Assembly: GCA_036897625.1 (NCBI GenBank)
Contig: JAYMTA010000885.1
Span: forward strand, 1-23,364
DNA: 23,364 nucleotides
Reading direction: 5' to 3'
Source: Pelargonium cotyledonis
Lineage: Eukaryota > Streptophyta > Magnoliopsida > Geraniales > Geraniaceae
Positions 1-11,529 of the stretch are shown here, piece by piece. The notes beneath the pieces are model-generated. The model was not told the origin of the DNA. It saw nothing but the letters and a program-made list of their open reading frames with translations, and ran no database searches. The number at the start of each line of letters is the position of its first letter. The first letter of the stretch is position 1. The position numbers and the translations under genes are program-made.

Positions 1-1960
1 CTCTCTCTATAGAGAGATGGGTGTGAGAGAAAGTAGACTTCCCAACCAGCCACTAAACCGAAAAATATACAAATTTGAAAATGATTGACTAAGAATAATT
101 TGTTAGTTTCCCGCCAAAAACTTAAAATATACATAATATATATATATATAAATACAAAATGGACACCTTGTTTGCATATAAAATCTTGACGTAAGATTTG
201 TTATTTTCACGAACTTTTTTATGAAGGAAAACACAATGTACTTATACTACTATTAAAAAGTAAAATTATACACTAAATAGGAACTTCATTAGCAATTGAT
301 ATAATGGACAAAGTTAACATAATTACATATGTGATATTTCTACCTGATGTACGTAATTATAGTACTGTAGTTAAAATGCAGTAAAAAGGCAATAATTAAA
401 AACGAGTATGAATTGTGTCTCTCATTCTCTCTGTTGTTTTGAGAGTCGAATAGGAGTTTTTGTTTGATTATGGATGCTCTTGATTTCAGAGTGGCGGCAG
501 TCTCTTAGGTTTACATATAGCAAATTGTGGTCTTTTTCGTTCTGATAACGAGTTTTGATTTGATAACAAGTTTGGCTTTTGTTAGGTTTTTACAGATTTG
601 CGGCGTAAATTCTCAATATGTTGGCGTTTGGGGCAACAAAAGACGATTTTAAATTTCAATAAGAGGCTAAATATAATGGCTTTGGCTTCCCATACTAAAA
701 GGTCAACCTTGTTAGATCGGTTTCACTTGCACCATTATATGTAGCCGTTTCATTTTATATTTATCCGATGCGGGACTTATCTCACCCACTTCAACATCCG
801 GAGAAGGAGAAGGTGGCTTGAAAGGTGGTGATCTGGTCAGAGTCAACGGATCAAACTTTGAGTTTGTTGTCGGATCAGATTAAATACACGATGGTGATGA
901 GAGGCGGTTGGCAGAGCACTCCACATGGTCAACTTAAACTTTAAGTGCAATCGTTGTCAGTTGTTCGTGCTATTCAAGTTGGATGGAAGAATTTTAGTGC
1001 CTTCAATTTAATAATTCAAGTTGATGGGGCCGGAGGAATTTAGTGCCTTTGGTTTGATCATTCATGATGCTTTAGCCATTGTGGCTCATTATAGTTTTTT
1101 ATTTTCGAATTGGTCTGCGAACCGAATGTCCCACAAGATAATTAGGTTTTCGATCTCTTTTGTCAAATTTGTCCTTTTATCGTCCAATTTGAAGTATTAA
1201 AAAACTATTAGTTTTTTTTTTTTTTTTTTTGTGTTAAAAAAAGGAGTATGAATTACTGTCTGAATTGGAAGGGAATTGGTCTTAGTTTAACATAACAATG
1301 ATTTATTATTTATTGATTGCATAATAATTGAATCCAATAATTAATAAGATTGCCAGCTCTTTATTTGGTTGTCTTATTCACCACAGCTTAAAGGCGTTGA
1401 AGAGCATATTTTGTTTGGTTTGTGTTTCATAAATGTTCAACTCTTATTGTTCTGTCCATATTTGTTTAATAGTTTGGTGGTCAATCTGAATGCTGTGTTT
1501 TCATATTTTATTACATACACTTACTCTAGAGATTTTTTTCTTTTCGAGTTTTCAATACTAACTAAATCAATAAAATGCCCCTATATTTCACTTAAATGTT
1601 TGTAATCACCAAACAAAGACTCAAAACCATGAGTGATGGTTAAGGAAATCAGATTCTTACTGTACAAAAAAAATTTCAAACAATGTCTGGTGACATAAAG
1701 AAGTTATGGGCCCTCTGGAACTTTCAAAATTATATGCTTTAGAACACTGAAATTCATTTCTTTTTAACAGAGCAAACATGACCTGCTACAGAGGATCAGA
1801 GTTCAGACCAATTTATATGCTTTTCAGGTTACAAATTCAAACACAAAAAGGAGGGGAATATTACCCCCAATACATACACATCATTTTAACAATTTTTAAC
1901 TTCAAAAAAATCCAGTTGTATATGCACCAAACATAATTGTACAGAAATTTTGAGGGAAAC
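1..1960. other. Gene-free AT-rich DNA beyond the JAC1 3' end
   Basis: I find no supportable gene here. All frames are interrupted, and the one modest open frame (1369-1605 plus) is AT-rich with no family resemblance. The stretch 470-1190 is less AT-rich and has the look of a decayed repeat, but I could not identify one. A 16-nt perfect palindrome sits at 2-17, at the window edge. A 19-nt T run is at 1212-1230. Confidence 0.5.
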
Positions 1961-1969
1961 TTTTCTTTC

Positions 1970-1975
1970 TTTATT
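1970..1975 (-). promoter_or_regulatory. Possible poly(A) signal of the JAC1-like gene
   Basis: The minus strand reads AATAAA here, about 212 nt past the JAC1-like stop codon. That is a usual plant 3' UTR distance. No other canonical hexamer between it and the stop was noticed. If this is the real signal, the 3' UTR spans the TA microsatellite at 2048-2078. Confidence 0.35.
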
Positions 1976-2044
1976 TGCAGAAGTACTTCCAGTTCTCTTA
2001 CTCTCAACATGGTGACACTGAATCTTCTATATGAACAAACATAT

Positions 2045-2047
<3 letters not shown>

Positions 2048-2078
<31 letters not shown>
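2048..2078. repeat. (AT)n microsatellite
   Basis: An uninterrupted AT dinucleotide repeat of 31 nt. It lies about 110 nt beyond the JAC1-like stop codon, so probably inside the transcribed 3' UTR. Confidence 0.95.
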
Positions 2079-2079
<1 letters not shown>

Positions 2080-2186
2080 GGTCAAAATGGTATTGACATA
2101 ACAAATTGTAAACCTTTTACCATGTACGGATGTACCCCTTTGCATGCTAAGAACTTCATCTCTTTCGCAACGAGTCAATGAACAAT

Positions 2187-5100
2187 TCACAGTGAGCCTA
2201 GCGAGTTAAACTGAGTCCAGGCCTCCTGCATATATGCAAATGCAAGTGGAAATATGAAACAGATATAATAATTGAGCATTTAGACAATAAATCATTGACT
2301 ACACATCTTGGGGGGGAAGAGACTGATCTCACTGGTTAAAAGTTATTTTATCCTAATGGTAATATATTTTTGCTAACAAAACTGTGTAATGTGTGTGCAT
2401 GAACATTTCTTTTCTTGCTCGGAAGGTTATTTCAAGATTTAATATTCACTCATACATGAAAAAAGGAAGAACTTATAGTTGGAAATTCTTCCAAAACAAA
2501 ACTCCATCTATCATGTGTACTTTGGAAGTAACAGTTTGCTAGTTTGGCCATTTGTTACTTGAGGGTGCAAAGGAGGTAGATCTAGTGAACAATCATTAAT
2601 CATTTTGGACTTCTTTCAATGCTTCTCGTTTCCATTACAACAGGAAGCTCCATTTCGTCTCTTAATAAATCTCTAATGTTGCAATTAGAATAACTTTTCA
2701 CCAAGACGACAGTCAATTATCGGATTCACATCAGCGACTAAATTTGTATATCAAAAATGTTTCCTCAACATCATTGGATATGTGCTCCAATCAAGTCAAG
2801 AAAACAAATAGATCAAAGTTGCTTTTGCAACAAAACTATGTATTACCTGCAAAATATCAAAAACTTTTTCAGCAATGTATTTTTGATATGCAGCAGCACC
2901 CTTCTGCTGTAGCTTATCCGGGTGCAGGCAGAGTAAAGCCCTTTGATACGATCTCTTCACTGCGTTTCCTTCAATTATATTAACAAGAGGCACAGGCTTC
3001 CACCCACTCTCCGGCCAAAGGACCTGCTTGTTTGATCATTAGTATTTGTAAGAGACAGTCACAAGTAAGAAATATATACTAGTCCGTGAACAGTTTTAAG
3101 TTATGACTTAGAACATATCAAATTGCAATCTCTTTTTGCTACAATCATAGAATATCACCAACAGCTGAATATATCTGTGATTGTCTCTTCATGCAAAAAA
3201 TTGTAATCTGCATTCTGCAGGAGAAGATATTGCTGAAACACCAAAACATCAAGAGATAAAGTAGGGCCATAATTCTATAAGTTCCCAGTTGGAGGCAAGT
3301 GAATTGTATTTTTCTAGAAGACAGTGACTACAGGAAAGCCTTTGATCAACTTGAGATTGACAACAATACTGCAACCAAAATTACTAGATAATAGTGGAAC
3401 GAGAGATAGAAGGAACCACAAGTGAAGAAAAAGGGAAAAAGAGCCCATGGTACTCACATATTGTAAAGTTGATAATAGTGATCGTATATTGCCTTCCTTT
3501 CCACTTGACCATTTTCTGATTTTAGCGTCATAAACCTGGAATAAGCTTTAAAGTTATTTCTTCCTAGCAAACTACAAAGAGACATTCTATGGGTGCACGG
3601 ATGCTTGCACAATTTGCACACCTGCATATCTTCGTGATCTTTACTAGGTTGGGGTTCCTCATTCTTCTCTAGGGGTAATTCTTTCATCTGTCAATAAGCC
3701 AAAGTAAACTAATTCATGTACAAATGCAATTACTCTTAAATGAATAGAAAAAGATGTGATAAACGATGCTGGTGTATACACGTCAAACCCATTACGCATA
3801 TACACGGGGAATTGTATGTTTCTTAATCAATTTTCTTATTCAAATAATCACATACCACGAAGTCTTGCTGGAAAGACTCATCTGGATCACCAACTACAGT
3901 CTTGGAGACATCAGGATCTGATGCTGACAAAAACATTGATATATTACATATCAGACTTTAAGCAATCACCAAACTTGGAAAGATATAAATGTAAGGGAGT
4001 GTGAGAATATAATTTAGTTCAGAAAGAGTATGATTTCAAAATCTACGTAAGATAGTGAACAATTCTCTACCACTCACGTGTTACATGTAATCTTTGAGAA
4101 CTGTATTGTGGCACAAGTTTCATAATTTTAGCATATTATATGGCAATACAAGCTCAACTCCACCAACAAATTTGTATTGTTTAGGCACCCCCCTGATGAT
4201 GCCTACCATAAGCAAAAGTTGAAATATTTTGCAGTGCCTCATACTTCACAACATCTACCACTTTCTGAGTATTTAACTAGGCAAACTATTCAACGCATGG
4301 ACAATAGAACTAACCAGTACTTGATACTGAGGTACTCTTCAGTTTAGCAGTATCACTAGATGTATAGTTCTCGGTCTTTGTAGCAGAGTACCGTTTCTCT
4401 GACTGTTTAAGAAATTCATAAACCTATAAAAGATGATAAAAAGTTAGTGAAATTTAAAGATATACCAAAGCTGTTGTGGAACAGGATCAATCTGCATGCA
4501 GACGATATAAAGTTGCATCTGAGGTTTATTATTTTTCCAATGGAAAATAGTGAAAAATTGCTAACCTCTGCAGTAGTAACCTTCTTGAGTTCCGAGATGG
4601 ATGCATCTTGTGATGGTGTCTCCTTGTTCAGATGAGGCTGCACTTTTTGATCCATTTCAGCTGTGCGATGTCTTGTTTCTTTCTCAGGTCTGAAAGTGCC
4701 ATCCCATCTACAGCTCTGACTTTGAGGGTCAACAACAGTTTTGGTTTTTGATGAAACTTCATGGTTAAAGATTTTAACCAATTCTTTCATCTTTCCTTTT
4801 ACTTTAATTCTTCCCAGATTGTTTCCTGATTTCTTCGGTGAACCTTCCACACTAGTTTTATCCACTTCTGTAGTGGTGAGAGCATTTGTCTTTTCATCTT
4901 GTTTCTTTGCCTTTTTACCAACTTGAATTTTTCCTACAGAAGCTTTTTTGTTGCTTTTGTTCACTAAGTTCCCTCCATCCTTCACAGAATTGTCGTGATT
5001 GTCTGCACATGGAAGAACATGTCCTGAGTTCAAAATGCACTAGCTGATTTAATACGCAAAAACTGAACTGTGACTTACCTTGTTCAGTGCTGTCATCATT

Positions 5101-6695
5101 AAACAGAGAATGAAGAGGTTTCACAACATCAGATTTGAAAACTTCTTGTACAACTGCTTGTGTTTCTTTTTCGAATTTCCCACCCGAACCTACCTCAGAC
5201 TGAGATTTAGGTTTCATCTTCTCTCTTGCATTGTCCAAGATAGTATCACTAGAAACATTTTCAACAGTCTTTTGAACTCTGCCTACAGATACCGAATGAG
5301 GAAAGGAAGTAACTTCTTCCTCAACCATCTGAGATGACTCCGCTCTACTTAGAGTTCTAAGAAGTGAGTCATTTCCTTTTATGTTATCCATCCCAAACGA
5401 CGTAGCGCTTGCCTCCATGCTACCACCGAAGGAAAGCTCATCAACATCATGTGGAGTAGCATTAGTCAATTTCTCTGCTGCATTCTCACTCAACATTGAT
5501 CCCTTAGAGCTAAATGGCATCTCTGCTATACCTATTTCTTTTAGTCTTGAACCATTCCGTCCCCTATGATGATGCATCATTAAAGGTACTCCTTTGCTAC
5601 CCCATCTGTATATTGAAAAGTGAAATTGGAGACTGTCACTCACAACTTCCGAACCATTTGCACCATTTTTCAAATTGCCTCCTTCGTCAGTGTTTTCAGA
5701 TTGGATCACATTCGACAGTTCCTCACTGCCACGAGACACCTCCCTAGATAAAGAGCTTTGGCGGTAGAATGATCGAATGTCGTTCTGGGGTTCCTCCTGG
5801 ACTTGGATTGATTGACTTGAAAACCGAGAAAGAGGACTTGGAGAATGCGAATAGCTTATTCCATCAGAAGCTTGATCCTTGCTTCTAAGCGCACTACGAG
5901 TTGGAGAACCAAATGTAGGAAGGTCTACCCCTTTGGTTAATTTTGGAGTAAGGCTGCAAAAGTCAAAAACAGTCCCAAGCAAGCCATCAAGAAGCATAAT
6001 CAATCACAAACCAGAACTGGAAACTGAAGGAGACTGAGCTCAAAAATCCAAATATGCATGAGAATGCAGCAAAATCAGAATAGATAATTAACTGATAACC
6101 ATACCACTAACTAGTAATACCAAAAAATGACTAGCTAAATGATTGCAACAATCTAGTCTGTCAGAATTCACTATGAGCTTTAACAAACATTCAACAAAAT
6201 GAAACATGAAATTGAGAATCAAAACCTGAGTGGTGATGGGTCTGCTTTGGGAGGGCGAGCAGGGCTGAGGACCCGGGAACCCGGAGCCGAAGAAAAAGGG
6301 TCGGAGCTGTCCTGCTGCTTCCTCGGGGTCGAGGACGAAGATTCGTCGCCTTTGAAAATGTCGTCGAAGAAGTCATTTCCCTTGCGCCGGCGCCGATTCA
6401 CGCCGTCCTCGCCAAACACCGGCTTCTCTCTCATTCCATGCCACGACCCTCTGTCTTCGTCTTCCCCGTCTAGCCAACCGCCCCCGCCGCCCCCTGCCAA
6501 AGAAACCGAATCGGCGTAGCCGGAGAAGCTGTACCGCTGGCGAATCTCGTACATGGAAGAGCGCCTGGGCGGGCCGCCGAAGACGTCACTGAAATTGACA
6601 TCTTCCTGCGGAGACGAGGAGGCGTTGCTGTTGGAGAAGGATTGGTGAGGAGGGTAGCCCAGAAGAATGTTCTCTCTCTGAGAAAATCTCTCCAT
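2187..6695 (-). CDS. JAC1: JAC1-like auxilin-type J-domain protein (9 exons)
   Basis: Exons by GT-AG splicing with matching phases: 6695-6226, 5953-5079, 5002-4566, 4423-4315, 3923-3856, 3687-3622, 3535-3458, 3023-2847 and 2225-2187, giving about 772 aa. The C-terminus holds the auxilin-type J domain. Exon 7 encodes a [18 protein letters not shown] motif. Exon 8 encodes [13 protein letters not shown] followed by the HPD triad (about residues 735-737), which stimulates Hsc70 ATPase. Exon 9 encodes the terminal [12 protein letters not shown]. The N-terminus has a DVFGGPPRR motif and a poly-Gly run (about residues 67-72). The long Ser/Lys-rich middle (exons 2-3) looks disordered. In Arabidopsis, JAC1 is a cytosolic protein needed for the chloroplast accumulation response to weak light downstream of phototropin; auxilin relatives uncoat clathrin. 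The protein is longer than Arabidopsis JAC1 (about 650 aa), mainly in the middle. The start is the first ATG of exon 1 and begins [16 protein letters not shown]. The family is certain; the JAC1 assignment rests on the N-terminus and the gene order. Confidence 0.9.
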
Positions 6696-7442
6696 AAATA
6701 CCCACCAACTTTTATCTGTGTAAAACAGTGAAAATCAGCTGGAGGAATTTCGAAAAGGTAAATATGGCGGGAAATCCATGGCGACCTGTAGTTGCAGAGA
6801 GATTGGTTAATGATTATTCTGGGTTTGTAGCTAGGAGAGGAAAATGGAGAGCGGAGATGGCAGCAGAAGAATACAGGGCTGGAGGTTGAGCGAATTGAAG
6901 CCACAAACAAGACGATTGCAAGTGTTCATGTGGATAAGGAGAAATGTAATAACTAACGACAACATGGAAAGCTGATAGATTTCCTGTCACGTACACGTTC
7001 TGGGGATTTCACTTGGTGACCGTTAATCCTAATTTTTTTTTTGTCATCTTCACAAACAATAACAAATATGATTGGGTGTCAGTCATGTTACGGCTCCATC
7101 ATGGCTCCTGTGCGCACGGTACTGGGGATTATAACCACAAACAACCAATATTTTGGATCAAAACTAAAACTCAAAATAGCACATGAAAAAACATAACTAG
7201 TGACAAATCAAAATAGCAGCATAGCTCTATAATTGAAGACAACAAGATCAAGATTACATCTGTTCGTATAAGCACGCAAAGAGAACACGTAAATTTGAAC
7301 CAAAAGTCACTACTGAACAAAATGTGTAAGGAAACTCGTATAGAAAGGTGCATTTTGCATTGCTCCCCAAACTGAAATCAATGTATGGCTGAGATCAGTG
7401 ACTTGCAGGAAGAGAATAATAGGGTATTCTCTGTTCCTATTT
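6696..7442. other. JAC1 5' flank and RRA 3' flank
   Basis: This 747-bp interval must hold the JAC1-like promoter and 5' UTR and the RRA 3' UTR, because both genes point left. A pair of ACGT cores lies at about 6988-7000 (minus strand GAACGTGTACGTGAC). It is the kind of site bZIP/bHLH light factors bind, but no TATA box is clear. The open frames over the JAC1 start region are shadows of exon 1 and its leader. Confidence 0.4.
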
Positions 7443-9332
7443 TTACCGTTCAGAGCCATCTGGAAAATGATCCAGAGCATCCTGCTTGCCATTAACGTAA
7501 AATTCTACAACTGCTTGCATCCTTGGAAGTTTATCTGGGTGGTAATTTGCATGAACAATTACCGGCATCAACTTTTTGAGTTTATCATCTTTCCACACCT
7601 TCTTGAATAGGACTTTACTGTTCATAAATAGATAGAAGTCCATAGTTCTCTTGGAAGCATGAAGCCCATCATATCCAGGGTGAGAAGGGTAAAAAAGCTC
7701 CTCATTGAAAACTGCTTGATCCCATAAGTTTGTATGCCTAGCAAGCCGATCAGCCACGCGGTCCAAGAGCTCAATTGCAGGAAGTGTAGGCCTAATGTAG
7801 AAGAAACCAGAGTTGAAGACCCATATTCTGATTGTATGAGCATATCGAGCCCAACCCATGGCAGGTTCATCAAAGACATCGTCGTAACCATAGGCTGTGA
7901 TGTTATCATGGCCATCAGTCATGGACTCTACATCTGAATCCCGATAGAGATGATCAAACGGGTTCTGCAAGTATACAATATCAACATCTGAGAGAAGAAC
8001 AGAGTAACCTAGCTGCAAAAATTCTCTCAGAATATGGAACTTCAATCCAGAGACAGCATGGTTACCCCCTGTCCTACCAACGCTATCAATATCTTTGTCT
8101 GCGTCTCTTTCATACACAGGTACATCATTTGATTTACAGAGCTCTGCAATATGATTATCTAATGCTACTACCAAATAATTGGTTATACCAACTTTCTTGA
8201 TGCTAGTAAACCAAACCTCCAACATGCTCTGCACATTTGAATTTGCAAGTGCAACTATTATCTCTTTCCCAATAGCAACTTCCTCCAAGAGCTTTGCCAG
8301 CCTTGGGTTGACAGATTCATCGGGAACCACAGTTGGGTTAGTTCTCAAACCCTTGACGGTACCGAACGCCCCAACTTTGTGCTGTTTACCCAATGCCATG
8401 AACTGCTTCTGAGCATTATCAGATCCTTGTTCGGCCAGCCTTAACTTCTCAGTTAGCTCCCTAATTTGCTTCTTCAACTCGGTGTTCTTGTCTGATAGTG
8501 ATACAATATCTGATTTTAGCAACTTAACCCGTTCTGGAGATTCACATTTGGATCCAGTCTAGCAAGCAAAACAATGGAAAAGTAAGATCCTGTGCATAGT
8601 TGTCTTATTCCAAAATCCAAACCATGAATAGCTATGGTATGATATAAACATTAAATCATATGGTTACCAACTAACCAGACAGTAACAAACAGCAGGTTCA
8701 GTATCTACACTGCCTACTTGTGTGTCATTTGAATGTACAAACCCATACTAATCCATAAATAAAGAGCATGGTAAATAAAGAACTGCCATGAGTATGACAC
8801 AAGAAGTCAACTGCAAGAAACAGTGTAGAGCTAATGTAAAATAAGTAAAATTACAAAAATTTCAGCTTTCACCTTGTTAGATACTAAATCGATCAACTTG
8901 CATAGAGAACTACAAGTACAAGAGCCAGAGCTATAACTTTCAATCCGATTCACAACATAGCTAAGAAATTTGCACTACAATAAGAATTGACAATTCAAGA
9001 CTAGCTACTAAACAATAAGATGCTTGTGCAACATAAGTTCACAAAAAAAATGCTCGAGCTTGGGTCAAACTCATGAAAAATCACTTGTGAACAACAAAAA
9101 TATGTTAATAGATAACTAAGAAGAGCGAAGAGATGAAGAACCGTACCAGGAGATGCGAATTTGCGATTCGACTAATTTGAGTTGAATGATACTCGGTGAA
9201 GAACCCGTGAGGGAAAAAGACGGCAAAGACGCAGCCTAGGAGGATTCCGATGACAATGGCTATGGCAATTCGAGATCCGCGAACTGACAGACCTTTCTCT
9301 CTGATCAGCGATCCGTCCCTGCGACCCGCCAT
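7443..9332 (-). CDS. GT77 arabinosyltransferase, RRA family (2 exons)
   Basis: Exon 1 is 9332-9147 (62 codons). Exon 2 is 8558-7443 and ends in TAA. The intron of about 590 bp is GT-AG and phase 0. The product is about 433 aa, close to Arabidopsis RRA1/2/3. It looks like a Golgi type II membrane protein: a short basic N-terminus (MAGRRDG...), one hydrophobic anchor (about residues 21-40), a coiled-coil-like stem (about residues 74-107) rich in Lys/Glu/Leu, then the GT77 catalytic domain. The DxD metal and nucleotide-sugar site is in [14 protein letters not shown] (D253-V-D255). Known family role: RRA enzymes use UDP-arabinofuranose to add the second beta-arabinose to hydroxyproline-linked arabinans on extensins, which matters for root-hair growth. 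All expected domains are intact, with no frameshift. An internal TTG at the head of a long reading frame in exon 2 is not the start, because the upstream exon supplies the membrane anchor. Its position beside JAC1 suggests the RRA1/RRA2 lineage. Confidence 0.93.
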
Positions 9333-9640
9333 GGCTTAAGATTCAGAGGAAGCAAAATCGCCAGAACTTTCCTCTTACGACATGAAATGAGGGTTTTTGA
9401 GCTTAAGAAACAACCTTGAAACTTTCCTAATTGGAAAACCCTAGGTCAAGCTTCTACTTTCCGGTACTGAAAAATTATCTAGGAAGCCAAACAGAGAAAT
9501 CGAGAGGGAAATGGAAAGGGAAGGCTTTTTGCAATTGGGAGTAGGTGGGATTCAGTGTTTCACGAGCTGAAATGGCAGCCTGTAATAGAGCGACAGATAC
9601 AGATCGGACGGTGGGGATAAGATCGAATATTGATCATTGA
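9333..9640 (-). promoter_or_regulatory. RRA promoter and leader with telo-box
   Basis: This is the region upstream of the RRA start codon. The sequence AAACCCTA, a telo-box found in promoters of many growth-related plant genes, is at 9436-9443 on the plus strand, about 105-110 nt before the ATG. No obvious TATA box is seen. The assignment rests on position and this one motif. Confidence 0.35.
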
Positions 9641-11529
9641 GTGGTACTGCGCGGAAAATGTCAAACACGTATACTATATTTTGTTTTCGTTGACTTTGCT
9701 GACTGCAAGCTTCCTTCAAAGATTAGAAAATATTGTATTACCAATAAATAAAAGAGAAAATTTCAATAACGAAAGCTTTCATACTATGCACATGGTTAGA
9801 ATAATTATTTTTCTAGAATAATAATATGAGTATTAATATATGATACTCAAAGCATAGTTACAACCAGATATAAACATGAGAACCAAAGTATATTTACGAA
9901 CAACTACATCATTAATCACAAACACCTGAAAAAACAAACGTTCCCGAAATAGCAACTTGCAAACATATACTTAACAAACTACCAAAAAACTATATTTGCA
10001 ATAGCAAATCAGATCTTGGCATCCCAAGTTAGAACACGAGACCTGACATGACTATTACATACACTTTTCAAAACCACAAGCTCATCCTACTCTCAACGAC
10101 CAACCGGAGATCCCGACTCGGGATCTCAGATAACTCGACTGCCAGTGGACCGCCACCTCCACTACAACCCTTCTCCCTAGACTTCATTTGTCTAGGCGGA
10201 CCACCTCGGACTGGTCCGCTATGTCATTGTTGAATCCTTTTTGTCCTCCCTGCTCACCACCCTCCTCATCTTCCCATGATTGTTGCATCTTCCCCTATCT
10301 CCTTCTCAATCCCATTCGCCATTCTTTGATCTGGTGATATCGTCGCACGTGTTCTTCGCCGCTGCACCTTCTCCTTTCGCCGACAAACTAATCTGTACCA
10401 CTCGCAGATTCGTCTAACCCACGCCAACAAATCCACCGCACACCTCTCTGCCTTGCTCCTCCGTCTCGCATAGCTAACCTAGACACCACCGCTTCCCACA
10501 ACCAGCACCTCCTACTGCGCCGCAGTCGACAACTTTGACACCTTTAACCCAAAACCCTGAAATGCTACACAAAGAGCATAAGGACCGTTTTTTTTAGACT
10601 GGCTAGAAGAAATTTAAATTGTTCTATTTGAATACAAAATAATTTTATAAGTTGCATTATTACTAATATTCGAAAAAATTTGAGAAATGAAATATTTTTG
10701 AAAATTTCAAAATTAAATATTCCTCATAGGTAGACAGTCTGTGAATTTCTAGTCAACGGCGGGAACAACTTGTACAAATGTAAAAAGAACATTTAAGTCT
10801 TAAGAATTTTTGAACTCCTAAAAGCTTAGACTTGGATATTATTCCAGAAGAAAGTCGTCATGTTAACTTCATTACTCAAAGTCTAAACATGATGAGTAGA
10901 TATCTATCATAGCTAGAAAACTAGTCATGTGCATTCCCGCTCGTTTAGCTTTATTTATTTTTTCTGCCGGTAAATTTATATATAGAGAGTACCATCACAA
11001 GAAAATGTCAAACCCGAGACCTTAAACTTAAACGATCCTAAGCACCTCAATTGCACTTCCACTCGTTTGAAATGTTAAAACCCCACTTTTCGTGTGGAGG
11101 TTACAAACTATCCTTATTCTTCTTCTCTATTCCGTTTCATCTTTTCAAAGATCCAAACGTAAAATCAATGATTTCCTCTTGTTGTCTATGAAGAGAGGCC
11201 AACAGAAACGAAGACTTGAGAAACAGGAATCAGGATGATTATTCACACTAACACAACCAGACCGCACGGTCTCATTTCCCAGATGGAGCATAGACGTGCA
11301 TATTTACATCCTACTGAATTTGTAATTCTAAATGTCGGTCCAACTGCTCCAATTATACTCATACACCCGACACATCCACAAAACATAAACTAGAATTTCT
11401 ATAGACAACCAAATCATATTTCCACTTCACCATCCTCTAACTGGAGCTACATTTTGGAGCCTCATTTTCCTGCATAATAACGGGTCAACAAATTTAGAAT
11501 CTATAAATGACGTTCAGCTGCACACACAA
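9641..11529. other. Intergenic DNA between RRA and PP2C with a GC-rich island
   Basis: No intact gene is present. 9641-10040 and 10560-11230 are AT-rich. 10040-10560 is visibly GC-rich and resembles a decayed or captured coding fragment, but every frame is broken; the longest open piece (10048-10233 plus) has no recognisable family. 11230-11529 contains the PP2C 3' UTR by position. I did not find matching terminal inverted repeats that would bound an element. Confidence 0.45.
10107..10218. repeat. Cluster of three perfect inverted repeats
   Basis: Three hairpin-capable inverted repeats lie in 112 nt. First, GAGATCCCGA and TCGGGATCTC (10107-10116 and 10118-10127) are perfect 10-nt arms around a single C. 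Second, CCTAGAC and GTCTAGG (10176-10182 and 10190-10196) have a 7-nt loop, with a wider partly matching pair GTGGACCGCC/GGCGGACCAC around them (10145-10154 and 10195-10204, 9 of 10). Third, CGGAC and GTCCG (10207-10211 and 10214-10218) have a TG centre. Function unknown; a piece of a mobile element is the simplest guess. Confidence 0.8.

Noticed and set aside
1369-1605. A small plus-strand gene
   Set aside because: It is AT-rich, hydrophobic by composition, has no clear family or promoter, and does not start with a well-placed ATG.
4416-4635. Extension of JAC1-like exon 3 past 4566, and the plus-strand frame there
   Set aside because: A GT donor after GAG at 4566 restores the family reading through the next exon; the extra residues are intron translation.
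6199-6910. Open frames over the JAC1-like start (6199-6519 plus, 6470-6910 minus)
   Set aside because: They are other-frame shadows of GC-rich exon 1 and its leader; the real frame carries family motifs and splices cleanly.
7622-8412. Open frames at 7622-7915, 7734-7937 and 8179-8412
   Set aside because: They overlap the intact GT77 catalytic domain in other frames or on the other strand.
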